NCBI RefSeq assembly: GCF_900459225.1
Contig: NZ_UHFH01000003.1
Coordinates: forward strand, 588,501-652,500
Reading direction: 5' to 3'
Source of the DNA: Streptococcus dysgalactiae subsp. dysgalactiae
Lineage (GTDB): Bacteria > Bacillota > Bacilli > Lactobacillales > Streptococcaceae
DNA: 64,000 nt
The position numbers and the translations under genes were made by a program. The notes under the pieces are model-generated. The model was given only the letters and a program-made list of their open reading frames with translations, did no database searches and was not told the DNA's origin. Positions 28,002-37,866 of this stretch are shown in pieces (the stretch's first letter is position 1; every line of letters starts with the position of its first letter).

Positions 28002-29331
28002 ATGAAACGCTATCTTCAGTTTTTACTGGTTAGTTTTGGGCTTTCTTTTTTTATTCTGTTAGGAATGGCAGTTGCTCGGCTGAGTAAAGGAGTAGGTCTA
28101 TTTTTGCTAGCCTTGTTGCTAGGAAGCAGTGCTTATTGGATCTGTCGACTATGGAGGTGGGAGCAGGCCTTTGAAAGCCTCCATCAGCCCCTCTTAACCA
28201 GTAATGACCACTTTTTAAAAAAAGGACAGGAGGATCTCACATTTCTTGCCAAATATATGACGGATTTAAAAAGCAGATTTGGTACAACAAGAGCGTCACT
28301 ACAAAGATTTATCTGAGAAAATGGAGACCTTACTCTTTCATTTAACAATGGGAATGTTTTTAGTCTCTTCAAAGGGACAACTATTATTATCCAGTAAGTC
28401 ACTACCTCATTATTTTCCTGATATGACTGAGGAAATGACGTCGATCGAAGACCTCAAACGGATGGATATTCGTAACCTCATTCATCAAGCTTTCGATCAA
28501 CGACTCAAAGTCAAAAAGGAAGTAGCAGGTTTTCATGAGGATGATTTGATATTAGAAGTGACCGCAGTTCCTATTATCAATGACGCAAAATCTGTGTCAG
28601 CTGTTTTAGTCTTGCTTTATGATTTGACCACAATCAGAACCTATGAAAAAATGAATTTGGATTTTGTGTCAAATGCCTCCCATGAATTACGAACACCGGT
28701 AACGTCTATCAAAGGATTTGCTGAGACGATTAAGGCTATGCCGCCAGAGGAAGAGGCGTTGAAGGGTGATTTTTTAGAGATTATCTATAAAGAAAGTTTA
28801 CGGTTGGAGCATATTATCGAGTATCTTTTGACTTTGTCTAAACTGCAACAAATGACCCTGCAGTTAACAGAGATAGAGTTGGCTGTTTTTGTCGAAGAGT
28901 TAAAGCAAAGCTTGCAACCTCAACTAGGAAAAAAAGACTTGCAGTTAAACCTGCAAGTGCCAGATGACTTAATGCTTGTATCAGACCGTCAATTACTGTC
29001 ACAAATCTTGCTCAACCTGTTGTCCAATGCCATTCGTTATACGGAAGAAGGTGGCCACATTAGTGTCGAGGTTAAGAAAGTAACCGATGGGTTAGCGATT
29101 TCTGTCACAGATACAGGAATCGGGATGAGCCAATTGGAATTGAGCCGTATTTTTGAACGCTTTTACCGAGTGAATAAGGGACGAAGTAGGCAAAATGGTG
29201 GAACAGGTCTTGGCCTAGCCATTGTCAAAGAACTCAGTCAATTATTGGGAGGGCAGGTTACAGTCACCAGTCAACTCGGCAAGGGCAGTCGTTTTACCCT
29301 TTTATTGCCAGAACAAATCTCACTTGATTAG
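28002..29331 (+). pseudogene. pnpS: PhoR/PnpS-like sensor histidine kinase, frameshifted
   Basis: The first frame encodes two N-terminal membrane helices and a linker, then runs out at 28316 after DLKSRFGTT. The rest, PAS-like region, H-box SHELRTPV (His codon 28681), ENILNL-type N-box (LLNLLSNAIRYTEEGG), DTGIGM and GGTGLGLAI, continues in another frame. Removing one A from the A5 run at 28268-28272 would read DLKADLVQQERHYKD and restore a single 442-residue kinase. The catalytic half could be initiated at TTG 28279, but no ribosome-binding site is evident. So the gene is disrupted, or the run is a sequencing error or slippage site. Confidence 0.85.
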
Positions 29332-29391
29332 TTATGTTTATGGAAAGCTATGTTAGCGCAGATAATTGCCTAAGATAGCTTTTTTTGATTC

Positions 29392-29451
29392 TTTACATAA
29401 TCTTTACATGAATCACGGATAAACCTTTACAAAGGATTGATACACTATAAG
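29392..29451 (+). promoter_or_regulatory. Pho-box-like direct repeats and promoter of pstS
   Basis: TTTACA occurs at 29392, 29403 and 29426, spaced 11 and 23 bases (about one and two helical turns). This resembles the TT(A/C/T)ACA repeats bound by PhoP-type regulators in Bacillus. A -10-like TATAAG follows at 29446-29451. A small hairpin, GTGTAG/CTACAC, lies in the leader just after it. Confidence 0.6.
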
Positions 29452-29497
29452 TGTAGTAATCCTACACAAAAAATAGTTAGAAATAAAGGTGATTGTT

Positions 29498-30373
29498 ATG
29501 AAAGTCAAAAAAATGCTTGCTCTTGCAGCGATTAGTTTAACAGGATTTGGACTTGTCGCCTGTGGTAACACAAATTCTGATAACGGTCAGTCCGCTTCAG
29601 GTAAAATTGAAGTGATTTCACGAGAAAATGGATCAGGGACACGTGGTGCTTTTACAGAAATCACAGGGATTCTCAAAAAAGATGGTGACAAAGACACCGA
29701 CAATACTACTAAGACAGCTGTGATTCAAAATAGCACAGAAGGGGTTCTCTCAGCAGTTCAAGGCAATGCGAATGCTATTGGTTACATTTCCTTAGGATCC
29801 TTGACCAAATCCGTCAAGGCCTTAGCAATTGATGGGGTAAAGGCTAGTCGTGAGACAGTTTTAGATGGGGAATACCCTCTCCAACGCCCTTTTAATATTG
29901 TATGGTCTTCTGATTTATCCCAATTAGGACAAGATTTTATTAAGTTTATTCACTCTCAACAAGGACAACAAGTCGTCACAGAAAATAAATTTATTGAAGC
30001 TAAAACTGAAGCAGCAGAGTATACTAGTCGAAACTTATCAGGCAAGTTGTCTGTTGTAGGTTCGACTTCGGTGTCTCCTTTAATGGAAAAATTAGCAGAA
30101 GCATACAAAAAAGAAAATCCAGAAGTGACAATTGACATTACTTCTAATGGGTCTTCTGCAGGTATTACAGCTGCTAAAGAAAAGACAGCGGATATTGGCA
30201 TGGTTTCTCGAGAATTAAGTCCTGAAGAAGGTAAGAGCCTAACGCATGATGCCATTGCTTTAGATGGTATTGCGGTTGTGGTTAACAATGACAACAAGGC
30301 GAGCCAAATCAGTATGGCTCAACTGGCAGATGTTTTTAGCGGTCAATTGACCATATGGGACAAGTTGAAATAA
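29498..30373 (+). CDS. pstS: Phosphate ABC transporter substrate-binding lipoprotein PstS
   Basis: A surface lipoprotein that binds inorganic phosphate for the PstCAB transporter. The signal peptide ends in the lipobox LVAC with Cys22. The mature part has the PstS phosphate-site patterns SRENGSGTRGAF, STEGVLSAVQGNANAIGYISLGS, VGSTSVSPLMEKLAEAY and SNGSSAGITAAKEKTADIGMVSREL. The ATG at 29498 is chosen over 29489 because AAAGGTG is seven bases upstream and the signal peptide then starts MKVKK. The length of 291 residues is standard. It is the first gene of the pst operon, under Pho-box-like repeats. Confidence 0.95.
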   Translation: MKVKKMLALAAISLTGFGLVACGNTNSDNGQSASGKIEVISRENGSGTRGAFTEITGILKKDGDKDTDNTTKTAVIQNSTEGVLSAVQGNANAIGYISLGSLTKSVKALAIDGVKASRETVLDGEYPLQRPFNIVWSSDLSQLGQDFIKFIHSQQGQQVVTENKFIEAKTEAAEYTSRNLSGKLSVVGSTSVSPLMEKLAEAYKKENPEVTIDITSNGSSAGITAAKEKTADIGMVSRELSPEEGKSLTHDAIALDGIAVVVNNDNKASQISMAQLADVFSGQLTIWDKLK

Positions 30374-30443
30374 GTGATGTGCTGCTGTTAGCTCCGCATC
30401 ATTTCTCAAAAAATCAATTATCACAAGATAAGAAAGGTTAATA

Positions 30444-30462
30444 GGGAGATACGGTATCTCCC
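30444..30462 (+). terminator. Hairpin between pstS and pstC (possible attenuator or mRNA stabiliser)
   Basis: GGGAGAT pairs with ATCTCCC around ACGGT and is followed by a T/C-rich run. It may reduce read-through or protect the 3' end of pstS mRNA, giving more binding protein than permease. Confidence 0.55.
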
Positions 30463-30490
30463 TTACTTTCTTCACTAGAAAGGATAACAT

Positions 30491-31354
30491 GTGACAAAAC
30501 AATCCTTCAAAGAAGCTATTTTCAAAGCCATTTTCTTTATGAGTGCAGCAGTAGCCGTTGTTGCTATTTTACTCATTTGTTATTTTATTTTTAGGAATGG
30601 CTTACCTTTTATGGCAGATTATGGCTTTTCACGTTTTTTGTTAGGCAGTGATTGGTCCCCAACAAACAATCCAGCTAGTTATGGCATTTTACCGATGATT
30701 ATTGGGTCCTTGCTGGTTACGTTTGGAGCAATTCTTATCGGGGTCCCAACAGGCGTGCTAACGGCCGTCTTCATGGTTTATTATTGCCCTAAACCCATAT
30801 ACGGTTTTTTAAAATCAGCTATCAACTTAATGGCAGCCATCCCTTCCATTGTGTACGGATTTTTTGGGCTACAATTATTAGTGCCTTGGGTTAGGACCTT
30901 TTCAGGTAACGGCATGAGTGTCTTCACAGCTTCTGTATTACTAGGAATAATGATTTTCCCGACAATTATCAGTTTGTCAGAATCAGCCATAAGAACAGTT
31001 CCAAAAACCTACTATTCAGGTAGCTTGGCCTTGGGCGCTAGTCATGAACGTAGTATTTTCAGCGTCATCTTACCAGCAGCTAGATCAGGAATTTTATCAG
31101 CGATTATTTTAGGAATTGGTCGAGCCATTGGAGAGACCATGGCAGTCATTTTGGTTGCGGGAAATCAACCGGTGATTCCAAGTGGTATCTTTGAAGGGAC
31201 TAGAACACTAACCACCAATATTGTTTTAGAAATGGCTTACGCATCAGGTCAGCATAGGGATGCTCTTATTGCGACATCAGCAGTTCTCTTTTTCTTTATT
31301 CTTCTGATTAATGCGGGCTTTGCTTATTTGAAAGGAAAATCGTCTTATGAGTAA
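30491..31354 (+). CDS. pstC: Phosphate ABC transporter permease PstC
   Basis: A 287-residue inner-membrane permease with six predicted helices. Family motifs include MAAIPSIVYGFFGL, the coupling loop LGASHERSIFSVILPAARSGIL and GIGRAIGETMAVILVAGN. The start is GTG at 30491, eight bases after GAAAGG. It overlaps the pstA start by eight bases, so the two channel subunits are translated together. It forms the membrane channel with PstA, driven by PstB. Confidence 0.95.
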   Translation: MTKQSFKEAIFKAIFFMSAAVAVVAILLICYFIFRNGLPFMADYGFSRFLLGSDWSPTNNPASYGILPMIIGSLLVTFGAILIGVPTGVLTAVFMVYYCPKPIYGFLKSAINLMAAIPSIVYGFFGLQLLVPWVRTFSGNGMSVFTASVLLGIMIFPTIISLSESAIRTVPKTYYSGSLALGASHERSIFSVILPAARSGILSAIILGIGRAIGETMAVILVAGNQPVIPSGIFEGTRTLTTNIVLEMAYASGQHRDALIATSAVLFFFILLINAGFAYLKGKSSYE

Positions 31355-32162
31355 ATACGTGTTAAAAACTTTCGTTTACTTTTTTGCAGCATTAACCTTT
31401 GTGTCCCTTTTTGTGATTATCGGTTTTATTCTGATTAAAGGACTGCCACATTTCAATATGTCTTTGTTTTCTTGGACCTATACTTCTGAGAACATTTCCC
31501 TAATGCCTGCCATTATTTCCACTGTTATATTGGTTTTTGGTTCTCTTTTTCTAGCTTTGCCAATAGGCATTTTCGCGGGGTTTTACCTCGTGGAGTACGC
31601 TAAAAAAGATTCTCTTTGGGTAAAGATGATGCGGCTAGCTTCAGACACTTTATCCGGGATTCCGTCCATTGTGTTTGGTTTATTCGGCATGCTCTTCTTT
31701 GTCGTTTTTCTGGGATTCCAATATTCTCTTTTATCAGGAATATTGACGTCGGTTATTATGGTTTTGCCAGTCATCATTCGTTCAACAGAAGAAGCCCTTT
31801 TATCCGTTAGTGATAGCATGCGTCAAGCTAGCTTTGGACTTGGAGCAGGGAAGATAAGAACGATTTTTCGGATTGTTTTGCCAGTTGCCATGCCAGGAAT
31901 TTTAGCAGGTGTAATATTAGCTATTGGTCGTATCATTGGTGAAACAGCTGCTTTGATGTATACCTTAGGAACATCGACGAATACGCCAACTAGTCTCATG
32001 TCTTCAGGCCGTTCTTTAGCTTTGCACATGTATATGCTGTCGAGCGAAGGACTGCATGTCAATGAGGCATATGCGACCGGTGTCATTTTGATTATCACGG
32101 TCTTAATCATTAATACCCTATCAAGCTTATTATCTCGGAAACTTGTGAAAGGAGCTTCCTAG
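31347..32162 (+). CDS. pstA: Phosphate ABC transporter permease PstA
   Basis: A 271-residue membrane protein with six hydrophobic segments. Typical motifs are [16 protein letters not shown], the coupling loop [24 protein letters not shown] and [15 protein letters not shown]. The start lies inside the end of pstC. The stop is separated from pstB by one base. It is the partner of PstC in phosphate import. Confidence 0.95.
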   Translation: MSKYVLKTFVYFFAALTFVSLFVIIGFILIKGLPHFNMSLFSWTYTSENISLMPAIISTVILVFGSLFLALPIGIFAGFYLVEYAKKDSLWVKMMRLASDTLSGIPSIVFGLFGMLFFVVFLGFQYSLLSGILTSVIMVLPVIIRSTEEALLSVSDSMRQASFGLGAGKIRTIFRIVLPVAMPGILAGVILAIGRIIGETAALMYTLGTSTNTPTSLMSSGRSLALHMYMLSSEGLHVNEAYATGVILIITVLIINTLSSLLSRKLVKGAS

Positions 32163-32163
32163 T

Positions 32164-32916
32164 ATGGGAACATTTTCAATTAGACAGTTAGATTTATTTT
32201 ACGGTGAGTTTCAGGCTCTAAAAGATATTTCTATTGACTTACCCGAAAAACAAATAACAGCTCTTATTGGGCCGTCTGGATGTGGTAAATCAACCTTTTT
32301 AAAAACCCTCAATCGGATGAATGATTTAGTGTCATCTTGCCGTATTGAAGGGGAGGTGCTGCTAGACAATCAAGACATTTACAGTAGCAAATTCAACCTT
32401 AATCAGTTACGCAAGCGTGTTGGAATGGTTTTTCAACAACCAAATCCTTTTGCTATGTCTATCTATGACAATGTCGCTTATGGACCAAGAACACATGGGA
32501 TTCGTGACAAGAAAGAACTAGACGCTTTGGTTAAGAAATCGCTAAAAGGAGCTGCCATCTGGGATGAAGTCAAAGATAACTTGAAAAAAAGTGCCATGTC
32601 TTTATCAGGTGGTCAGCAACAACGCCTTTGCATTGCTAGGGCATTAGCAGTAGAACCTGATATTTTGCTAATGGATGAACCTACCTCAGCTCTAGATCCT
32701 ATTTCCACGTTAAAGATTGAAGATTTGATTCAAGGCCTGAAAAAGGACTATACGATTATTATTGTCACTCATAACATGCAACAAGCGTCTCGTATTTCCG
32801 ATAAAACCGCTTTTTTCTTAACAGGAGAAATTTGTGAATTTGGTGATACGGTGGATATCTTTACGAATCCAAAAGACCAGCGCACAGAAGATTATATTTC
32901 AGGACGTTTTGGCTAA
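32164..32916 (+). CDS. pstB: Phosphate ABC transporter ATP-binding protein PstB
   Basis: A 250-residue cytoplasmic ATPase. Walker A is GPSGCGKST, the Q-loop is [11 protein letters not shown], the signature is LSGGQQQR, Walker B is [13 protein letters not shown] and the switch His is in IVTHNMQQ. The [20 protein letters not shown] stretch is diagnostic of PstB. AAAGGAG lies ten bases before the ATG, within the end of pstA. Only one pstB copy is present here; some streptococci have two. Confidence 0.96.
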   Translation: MGTFSIRQLDLFYGEFQALKDISIDLPEKQITALIGPSGCGKSTFLKTLNRMNDLVSSCRIEGEVLLDNQDIYSSKFNLNQLRKRVGMVFQQPNPFAMSIYDNVAYGPRTHGIRDKKELDALVKKSLKGAAIWDEVKDNLKKSAMSLSGGQQQRLCIARALAVEPDILLMDEPTSALDPISTLKIEDLIQGLKKDYTIIIVTHNMQQASRISDKTAFFLTGEICEFGDTVDIFTNPKDQRTEDYISGRFG

Positions 32917-32933
32917 GGAAAGGAAAAAACCTT

Positions 32934-33584
32934 ATGAGAGACCAATTTGAATTAGAATTACAAGAACTAGAACATTCTTTTCTAGAGTTAGGGCAGCTTG
33001 TCCTTGAAACGGGTTCAAAAACGTTATTGGCACTGGCTTCTAAAGATAAAGACATGGCAGAGCAGATTATTGCTCGAGATCAGAAGATTAACCAAAGGCA
33101 AAGTGCCATCGAATTAGTATGTGCCAGAATGTTGGCCCTACAGCAACCTCAAGTATCTGATCTTCGCTTTGTGATTAGCATTATGTCTTCTTGTTCGGAT
33201 CTTGAACGAATGGGAGACCATATGACAGGTATCGCTAAGGCTATTTTACAATTAAAAGAAGACCAACTATCCCCCAGCGAAGACCAATTACATCTGATGG
33301 GGCAATCAGCACTTCGCATGTTAGCTGATTTATTAGAAACCTTTCCTTTGCATCAGGCTTCAAAAGCAGTTTCTATTGCACAAACAGATGAACAGATTGA
33401 TCAGCACTATTATGCCTTATCAAAAGAAATTATAAGCCTTATGAAAGACCAAGAAACCTCCATTCCAAATGGTACTCAGTATCTCTATATTATAGGGCAT
33501 TTGGAACGCTTTGCGGATTACATTGCTAATATCTGCGAGCGTGTGGTCTATTTGGAAACAGGAGAATTAATTGATTTGAATTAG
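32934..33584 (+). CDS. phoU: Phosphate transport regulator PhoU
   Basis: A 216-residue all-helical cytoplasmic protein composed of two similar three-helix bundles. The repeated metal-binding type patterns are seen in SSCSDLERMGDHMTGIAKA and IGHLERFADYIANICERVV. PhoU links the Pst transporter to the PhoR-type kinase and dampens the response when phosphate is plentiful. It is the last gene of the pst operon, 17 bases after pstB. The cognate kinase is frameshifted in this strain. Confidence 0.93.
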   Translation: MRDQFELELQELEHSFLELGQLVLETGSKTLLALASKDKDMAEQIIARDQKINQRQSAIELVCARMLALQQPQVSDLRFVISIMSSCSDLERMGDHMTGIAKAILQLKEDQLSPSEDQLHLMGQSALRMLADLLETFPLHQASKAVSIAQTDEQIDQHYYALSKEIISLMKDQETSIPNGTQYLYIIGHLERFADYIANICERVVYLETGELIDLN

Positions 33585-33634
33585 GTTTGAGGTCATAGAG
33601 CAACTTATCCTAATCCTAAAAACGAGCACCTACA

Positions 33635-33690
33635 ATATACTGACCCCAAAAGTTAGACAAAAAATCTAACAATTGGGGTGTTTTTGTTTC
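33635..33690 (+). mobile_element. Solo end of an IS3-family insertion sequence
   Basis: The segment TGACCCCAAAAGTTAGAC with the following hairpin (CCCCAA..GTTAGA pairing with TCTAAC..TTGGGG) looks like the terminal repeat of an IS150/IS3-type element. No transposase fragment or second end is found nearby. It lies between phoU and the tex promoter and may now act as a terminator. Confidence 0.55.
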
Positions 33691-33739
33691 TATTCAATTA
33701 TCTTCTCCTAAACGACTTTATGCTATAATAGATACTATT

Positions 33740-35872
33740 ATGGAAAATAAAACGAATCAAACAATTGCAGAGGCTTTGTCTGTTAGCCTTAACCAAATTG
33801 AACAGGTACTGGCTTTAACAGCAGAAGGTAACACCATTCCTTTTATTGCGCGTTACCGCAAGGAAGCAACAGGGAATTTAGATGAGGTAGTGATTAAAGC
33901 CATTATTGATATGGACAAATCACTTACCACCCTCAATGAGCGTAAAGTGACTATTCTGGCTAAAATTGAAGAGCAAGGAAAACTTACCAGTTCATTAAGG
34001 GCTAGTATCGAAGCAACTGAGAAACTCGCTGACTTGGAAGAATTGTACCTGCCTTATAAGGAAAAACGCCGAACAAAGGCAACCATTGCGCGTGAAGCAG
34101 GTTTATTCCCATTGGCGCGTTTGATTTTACAAAATGCTCAAAACCTTGAAACAGCAGCAGAACCCTTTGTCACAGAAGGTTTTACTAGCCCAGAGGCTGC
34201 TCTTGCAGGAGCTGTGGACATTCTTGTGGAAGCCATGTCAGAAGACAGCAAGTTACGTTCTTGGACTTACAATGAGATTTGGCAGTATAGCCGCTTAGTA
34301 TCAACGCTTAAAGATGAGCAGTTGGATGAGAAAAAGGTTTTCCAAATCTATTACGATTTTTCTGACCAAGTGTCCAACATGCAAGGGTATCGTACTTTAG
34401 CCTTGAATCGTGGTGAGAAATTAGGCATCTTAAAAGTATCTTTTGAACATAATTTGGAGAAAATGCAACGCTTTTTCAGTGTGCGTTTCAAAGAAACGAA
34501 CCCTTATATTGAAGACGTTATCAATCAGAGCATCAAAAATAAAATTGTTCCAGCCATGGAAAGACGGATTCGTTCAGAGCTAAGTGATGCCGCAGAAGAT
34601 GGGGCCATCCACCTCTTTTCCGAAAATCTCCGTCACCTTTTGCTGGTATCCCCATTAAAAGGAAAAATGGTTCTTGGATTTGACCCTGCCTTTCGAACAG
34701 GTGCAAAATTGGCTATCGTTGATCAGACAGGTAAACTTTTAGCGACACAAGTCATTTATCCAGTCGCACCTGCTAGCCAAACGAAGATTCAAGCAGCCAA
34801 AGAAACACTGGCTCAACTCATTGAGACTTACCAAATTGATATTATTGCTATTGGAAATGGAACGGCTAGTCGGGAGAGCGAAGCCTTTGTGGCAGACGTT
34901 TTGAAGAATTTTCCAAATACTTCCTATGTCATTGTTAATGAAAGCGGAGCTTCTGTTTATTCAGCATCAGAGTTAGCGCGTCATGAGTTTCCAGACCTAA
35001 CAGTGGAGAAGCGCTCTGCTATTTCTATTGCTCGCCGTCTACAAGACCCGCTCGCAGAATTGGTTAAAATTGACCCTAAATCTATTGGAGTTGGTCAGTA
35101 TCAGCATGATGTGAGTCAGAAAAAGTTGAGTGAGAACCTTGACTTTGTTGTAAATACCGTGGTCAACCAAGTCGGAGTTAACGTAAATACCGCTAGCCCA
35201 TCGCTTTTAGCGCATGTGTCTGGCTTAAATAAGACTATTTCAGAAAATATTGTCAAATACCGTGAAGAAAATGGGGCGCTGACATCGCGCGCTGACATCA
35301 AAAAAGTGCCTCGATTAGGAGCCAAAGCCTTTGAACAGGCTGCTGGCTTCCTACGTATTCCAGGAGCCAAAAATATTTTAGACAATACTGGTGTCCATCC
35401 AGAATCTTATCCAGCAGTCAAAGAACTTTTTAAGGTACTTGAGATTCATGATTTGGATGAGGCTGCTAAAGCAAAATTGGCTGCTGTAACAATTCCTCAA
35501 ATGGCAGAAACTTTAGGCATTGGCCTAGAAACGCTTAACGATATTATTACTGACCTCCTCAAACCAGGTCGTGACCTGCGTGATGATTTTGAAGCACCAA
35601 TCTTGCGTCAAGATATACTTGATTTGAAAGATTTAGCTATTGGTCAAAAACTAGAAGGAACCGTGAGAAATGTGGTTGACTTTGGTGCTTTTGTAGACAT
35701 CGGTGTTCATGAAGATGGGCTTGTTCACATTTCTGAAATGAGTAAGACCTTTGTTAATCATCCAAGTCAAGTTGTTTCAGTGGGGGACTTGGTAACTGTT
35801 TGGGTCTCTAAGATTGACTTGGACCGCCACAAGGTCAATCTCAGCCTATTACCACCGCGTGACACTCACTAA
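33740..35872 (+). CDS. tex: Tex-family RNA-binding transcription accessory protein
   Basis: A 710-residue nucleic-acid-binding protein, the bacterial relative of Spt6. It has an N-terminal helical region ([36 protein letters not shown]), a YqgF/RNase H-like core ([17 protein letters not shown]), helix-hairpin-helix motifs ([20 protein letters not shown]) and a C-terminal S1 domain ([33 protein letters not shown]). The length is typical. The ATG lies only about ten bases after a TATAAT and no ribosome-binding site is seen, so its mRNA may be nearly leaderless. The 3' end overlaps the sprT-like gene. Confidence 0.95.
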   Translation: MENKTNQTIAEALSVSLNQIEQVLALTAEGNTIPFIARYRKEATGNLDEVVIKAIIDMDKSLTTLNERKVTILAKIEEQGKLTSSLRASIEATEKLADLEELYLPYKEKRRTKATIAREAGLFPLARLILQNAQNLETAAEPFVTEGFTSPEAALAGAVDILVEAMSEDSKLRSWTYNEIWQYSRLVSTLKDEQLDEKKVFQIYYDFSDQVSNMQGYRTLALNRGEKLGILKVSFEHNLEKMQRFFSVRFKETNPYIEDVINQSIKNKIVPAMERRIRSELSDAAEDGAIHLFSENLRHLLLVSPLKGKMVLGFDPAFRTGAKLAIVDQTGKLLATQVIYPVAPASQTKIQAAKETLAQLIETYQIDIIAIGNGTASRESEAFVADVLKNFPNTSYVIVNESGASVYSASELARHEFPDLTVEKRSAISIARRLQDPLAELVKIDPKSIGVGQYQHDVSQKKLSENLDFVVNTVVNQVGVNVNTASPSLLAHVSGLNKTISENIVKYREENGALTSRADIKKVPRLGAKAFEQAAGFLRIPGAKNILDNTGVHPESYPAVKELFKVLEIHDLDEAAKAKLAAVTIPQMAETLGIGLETLNDIITDLLKPGRDLRDDFEAPILRQDILDLKDLAIGQKLEGTVRNVVDFGAFVDIGVHEDGLVHISEMSKTFVNHPSQVVSVGDLVTVWVSKIDLDRHKVNLSLLPPRDTH

Positions 35873-36296
35873 TTATGTCCAAGAAGTTTCCCTGGCTGAT
35901 TTTGGCAAGCCGTTTCGACATCAGGCTTATTGGAACAAGCGTCTAAAAACAACTGGCGGTCGCTTTTTCCCAAAAGATGGTCATTTGGATTTTAATCCTA
36001 GAGTGTTTGAGGAACATGGAGAGTTTATTTTTCGACAAATTGTCCGTCACGAACTCTGTCATTACCACCTCTATTTTGAAGGGAGAGGGTATCACCATAA
36101 GGATAGGGATTTCAAAGATTTGCTAGCCCAAGTAGATGGGCTTCGTTATGTCCCAACTAGCTCTAATCCAAAGGCTAATCATCATTATAGTTGCCAAACA
36201 TGTGGGCAGGTTTATCAACGAAAAAGGCGTATCAATCTGGCTAAATATGTTTGTGGAAATTGTCGTGGAAAACTTATTGAAAAAAATCAGTCGTAA
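35859..36296 (+). CDS. SprT-like zinc metalloprotein
   Basis: A 145-residue protein with the HExxH zinc motif HELCHYH near residue 66 and a C-terminal zinc ribbon (CQTCGQVY ... CGNCRG). This is the SprT domain arrangement, related to the eukaryotic DNA-repair protease Spartan. Its function in bacteria is poorly known. The GTG at 35859 gives [16 protein letters not shown], the start I recall for streptococcal homologues. It overlaps the tex end by 14 bases, suggesting coupled expression. Confidence 0.85.
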   Translation: MTLTNYVQEVSLADFGKPFRHQAYWNKRLKTTGGRFFPKDGHLDFNPRVFEEHGEFIFRQIVRHELCHYHLYFEGRGYHHKDRDFKDLLAQVDGLRYVPTSSNPKANHHYSCQTCGQVYQRKRRINLAKYVCGNCRGKLIEKNQS

Positions 36297-36359
36297 GGCT
36301 GATTTTCTTTTGCGAAAAATCAAGTAAACTATTATTATAGAATGAGGAGGTAAGGAACC

Positions 36360-36638
36360 GTGGAAACTAAATTTTATAAACAACGAAAAAATCGATTAGT
36401 GGCTGGTGTCGTTGCCGGATTAGCAGACAAGTATGGCTGGGATCTTACTTTAGCCCGTGTCTTGGCAGCTCTTCTCATCTATGGCACTAGTTTTGGACTA
36501 TTGCTTTATATTCTGTTAGCCCTCTTCCTGCCCTACAAAGAAGATTTACTTGAAGAACGCTATGGTCGTGGTCCCCGTCGTCGTAAAGATGCGGATGTCT
36601 TAGATGAAGATGAAGACGAAGACGGTTGGTTTTGGTAA
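36360..36638 (+). CDS. PspC-domain membrane protein
   Basis: A 92-residue protein with a PspC domain: FYKQRKNRLVAGVVAGLADKYGWDLTLARVLAAL, then a membrane segment (FGLLLYILLALFLPY). The C-terminal tail is strongly acidic (DADVLDEDEDEDGWFW). PspC proteins take part in envelope stress responses in other bacteria; here no pspA is visible. The GTG start follows GAGGTAAGGAACC. It is probably transcribed with sprT-like or from its own promoter 30-50 bases upstream. Confidence 0.85.
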   Translation: METKFYKQRKNRLVAGVVAGLADKYGWDLTLARVLAALLIYGTSFGLLLYILLALFLPYKEDLLEERYGRGPRRRKDADVLDEDEDEDGWFW

Positions 36639-36697
36639 ACAAATGAGAAGCCTTTGAGAATTAACAGGAACTTGAAGGTTTTCTCAGCTATGGAATA

Positions 36698-36765
36698 TGT
36701 TATAATCTCCTAACATACAGCTATGCTAAAGGCCTTTATCTATTAAGATAAGGTCTTTTTTGAAG
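36698..36765 (+). ncRNA. Candidate short independent transcript between pspC and hprK
   Basis: An extended -10, TGTTATAAT (36698-36706), is followed within about 50 bases by a hairpin (CCTTTATCT/AGATAAGG region, 36732-36753) with a T-run ending at about 36761. The predicted product is about 50 nt. hprK has its own extended -10 (TGTTATAAT at 36907-36915), so this unit is not simply the hprK leader. It could also be a stray promoter with the pspC terminator. Confidence 0.4.
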
Positions 36766-36933
36766 AGTTGCAGAGCAGTTATTTTTCTCATCTGAACAAA
36801 ACAAACCTGAAAAAGAAGAGTAAATTTGGAAAGGATTTCTAATCTTACTTTTCTTTAGTTTGATGACACAAATTAGAGTATTTGTAAAGGCTTAGATAGT
36901 GTTTTGTGTTATAATATTGAAAAAGGAGAAAAT

Positions 36934-37866
36934 ATGACGGTTACTGTAAAGATGTTAGTCAAAAAAGTCAAATTGGACGTGGTATATGCTACAGATGAGT
37001 TGTTAGAAAAAGAAATCACAACATCAGATATCTCACGTCCTGGACTTGAAATGACTGGTTATTTTGATTACTATGCTCCAGAAAGGTTGCAGCTATTTGG
37101 TATGAAAGAGTGGTCTTACCTTACTCAAATGACCTCTCATAATCGCTATTCTGTTTTAAAGGAAATGTTTAAAAAGGATACCCCGGCTGTCATTGTTTCT
37201 AGAGCCTTAGCGATTCCTGATGAAATGATCCAGGCAGCAAAAGAAGAAGGGATTTCCCTTTTGAGTAGTCGAGTATCGACCAGTCGTCTGGCTGGGGAAA
37301 TGTCCTATTTTCTAGACGCATCTTTAGCGGAGAGAACCAGTGTCCATGGTGTTTTAATGGATATTTATGGCATGGGGGTACTTATTCAAGGAGATTCTGG
37401 TATTGGTAAAAGTGAGACCGGATTAGAGCTGGTCAAACGTGGCCACCGCTTGGTTGCCGATGATCGCGTGGATGTTTACGCAAAAGACGAAGAAACACTC
37501 TGGGGAGAACCAGCAGAAATCTTACGCCACTTGCTTGAAATTCGTGGAGTTGGAATTATTGATGTTATGTCTCTATACGGGGCTAGTGCTGTTAAAGATT
37601 CTTCCCAAGTTCAATTGGCCATTTACCTTGAAAACTTCGAGGCTGGTAAAGTCTTTGATCGCCTCGGAAATGGGAATGAGGAGATTACCTTCTCAGGTGT
37701 CAGCGTTCCTCGTATCCGTATCCCAGTTAAAACAGGTCGTAACGTTTCGGTGGTTATTGAAGCTGCTGCTATGAACCATCGGGCTAAAGAGATGGGATTT
37801 GATGCTACCCAGACTTTTGAAGATCGCCTGACCCAGTTAATCACTAAAAATGAGGCGAGCCGATGA
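36934..37866 (+). CDS. hprK: HPr kinase/phosphorylase
   Basis: A bifunctional enzyme that phosphorylates or dephosphorylates HPr on Ser46 and so sets carbon catabolite control. The N-terminal domain (1-130) precedes a P-loop [11 protein letters not shown] near residue 153. Also present are the acidic [10 protein letters not shown], the signature [16 protein letters not shown] and the C-terminal phosphorylase region ([26 protein letters not shown]). The length of 310 residues is normal. The start at MTVTVKML follows AAAGGAG; an in-frame ATG at 36904 lies inside the promoter. It overlaps lgt by four bases. Confidence 0.96.
   Translation: MTVTVKMLVKKVKLDVVYATDELLEKEITTSDISRPGLEMTGYFDYYAPERLQLFGMKEWSYLTQMTSHNRYSVLKEMFKKDTPAVIVSRALAIPDEMIQAAKEEGISLLSSRVSTSRLAGEMSYFLDASLAERTSVHGVLMDIYGMGVLIQGDSGIGKSETGLELVKRGHRLVADDRVDVYAKDEETLWGEPAEILRHLLEIRGVGIIDVMSLYGASAVKDSSQVQLAIYLENFEAGKVFDRLGNGNEEITFSGVSVPRIRIPVKTGRNVSVVIEAAAMNHRAKEMGFDATQTFEDRLTQLITKNEASR

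Noticed and set aside
28279..29331. Separate soluble histidine kinase gene starting at TTG 28279
   Set aside because: No ribosome-binding site precedes the TTG, and a single-base correction joins it to the membrane part. It is better read as one frameshifted kinase.
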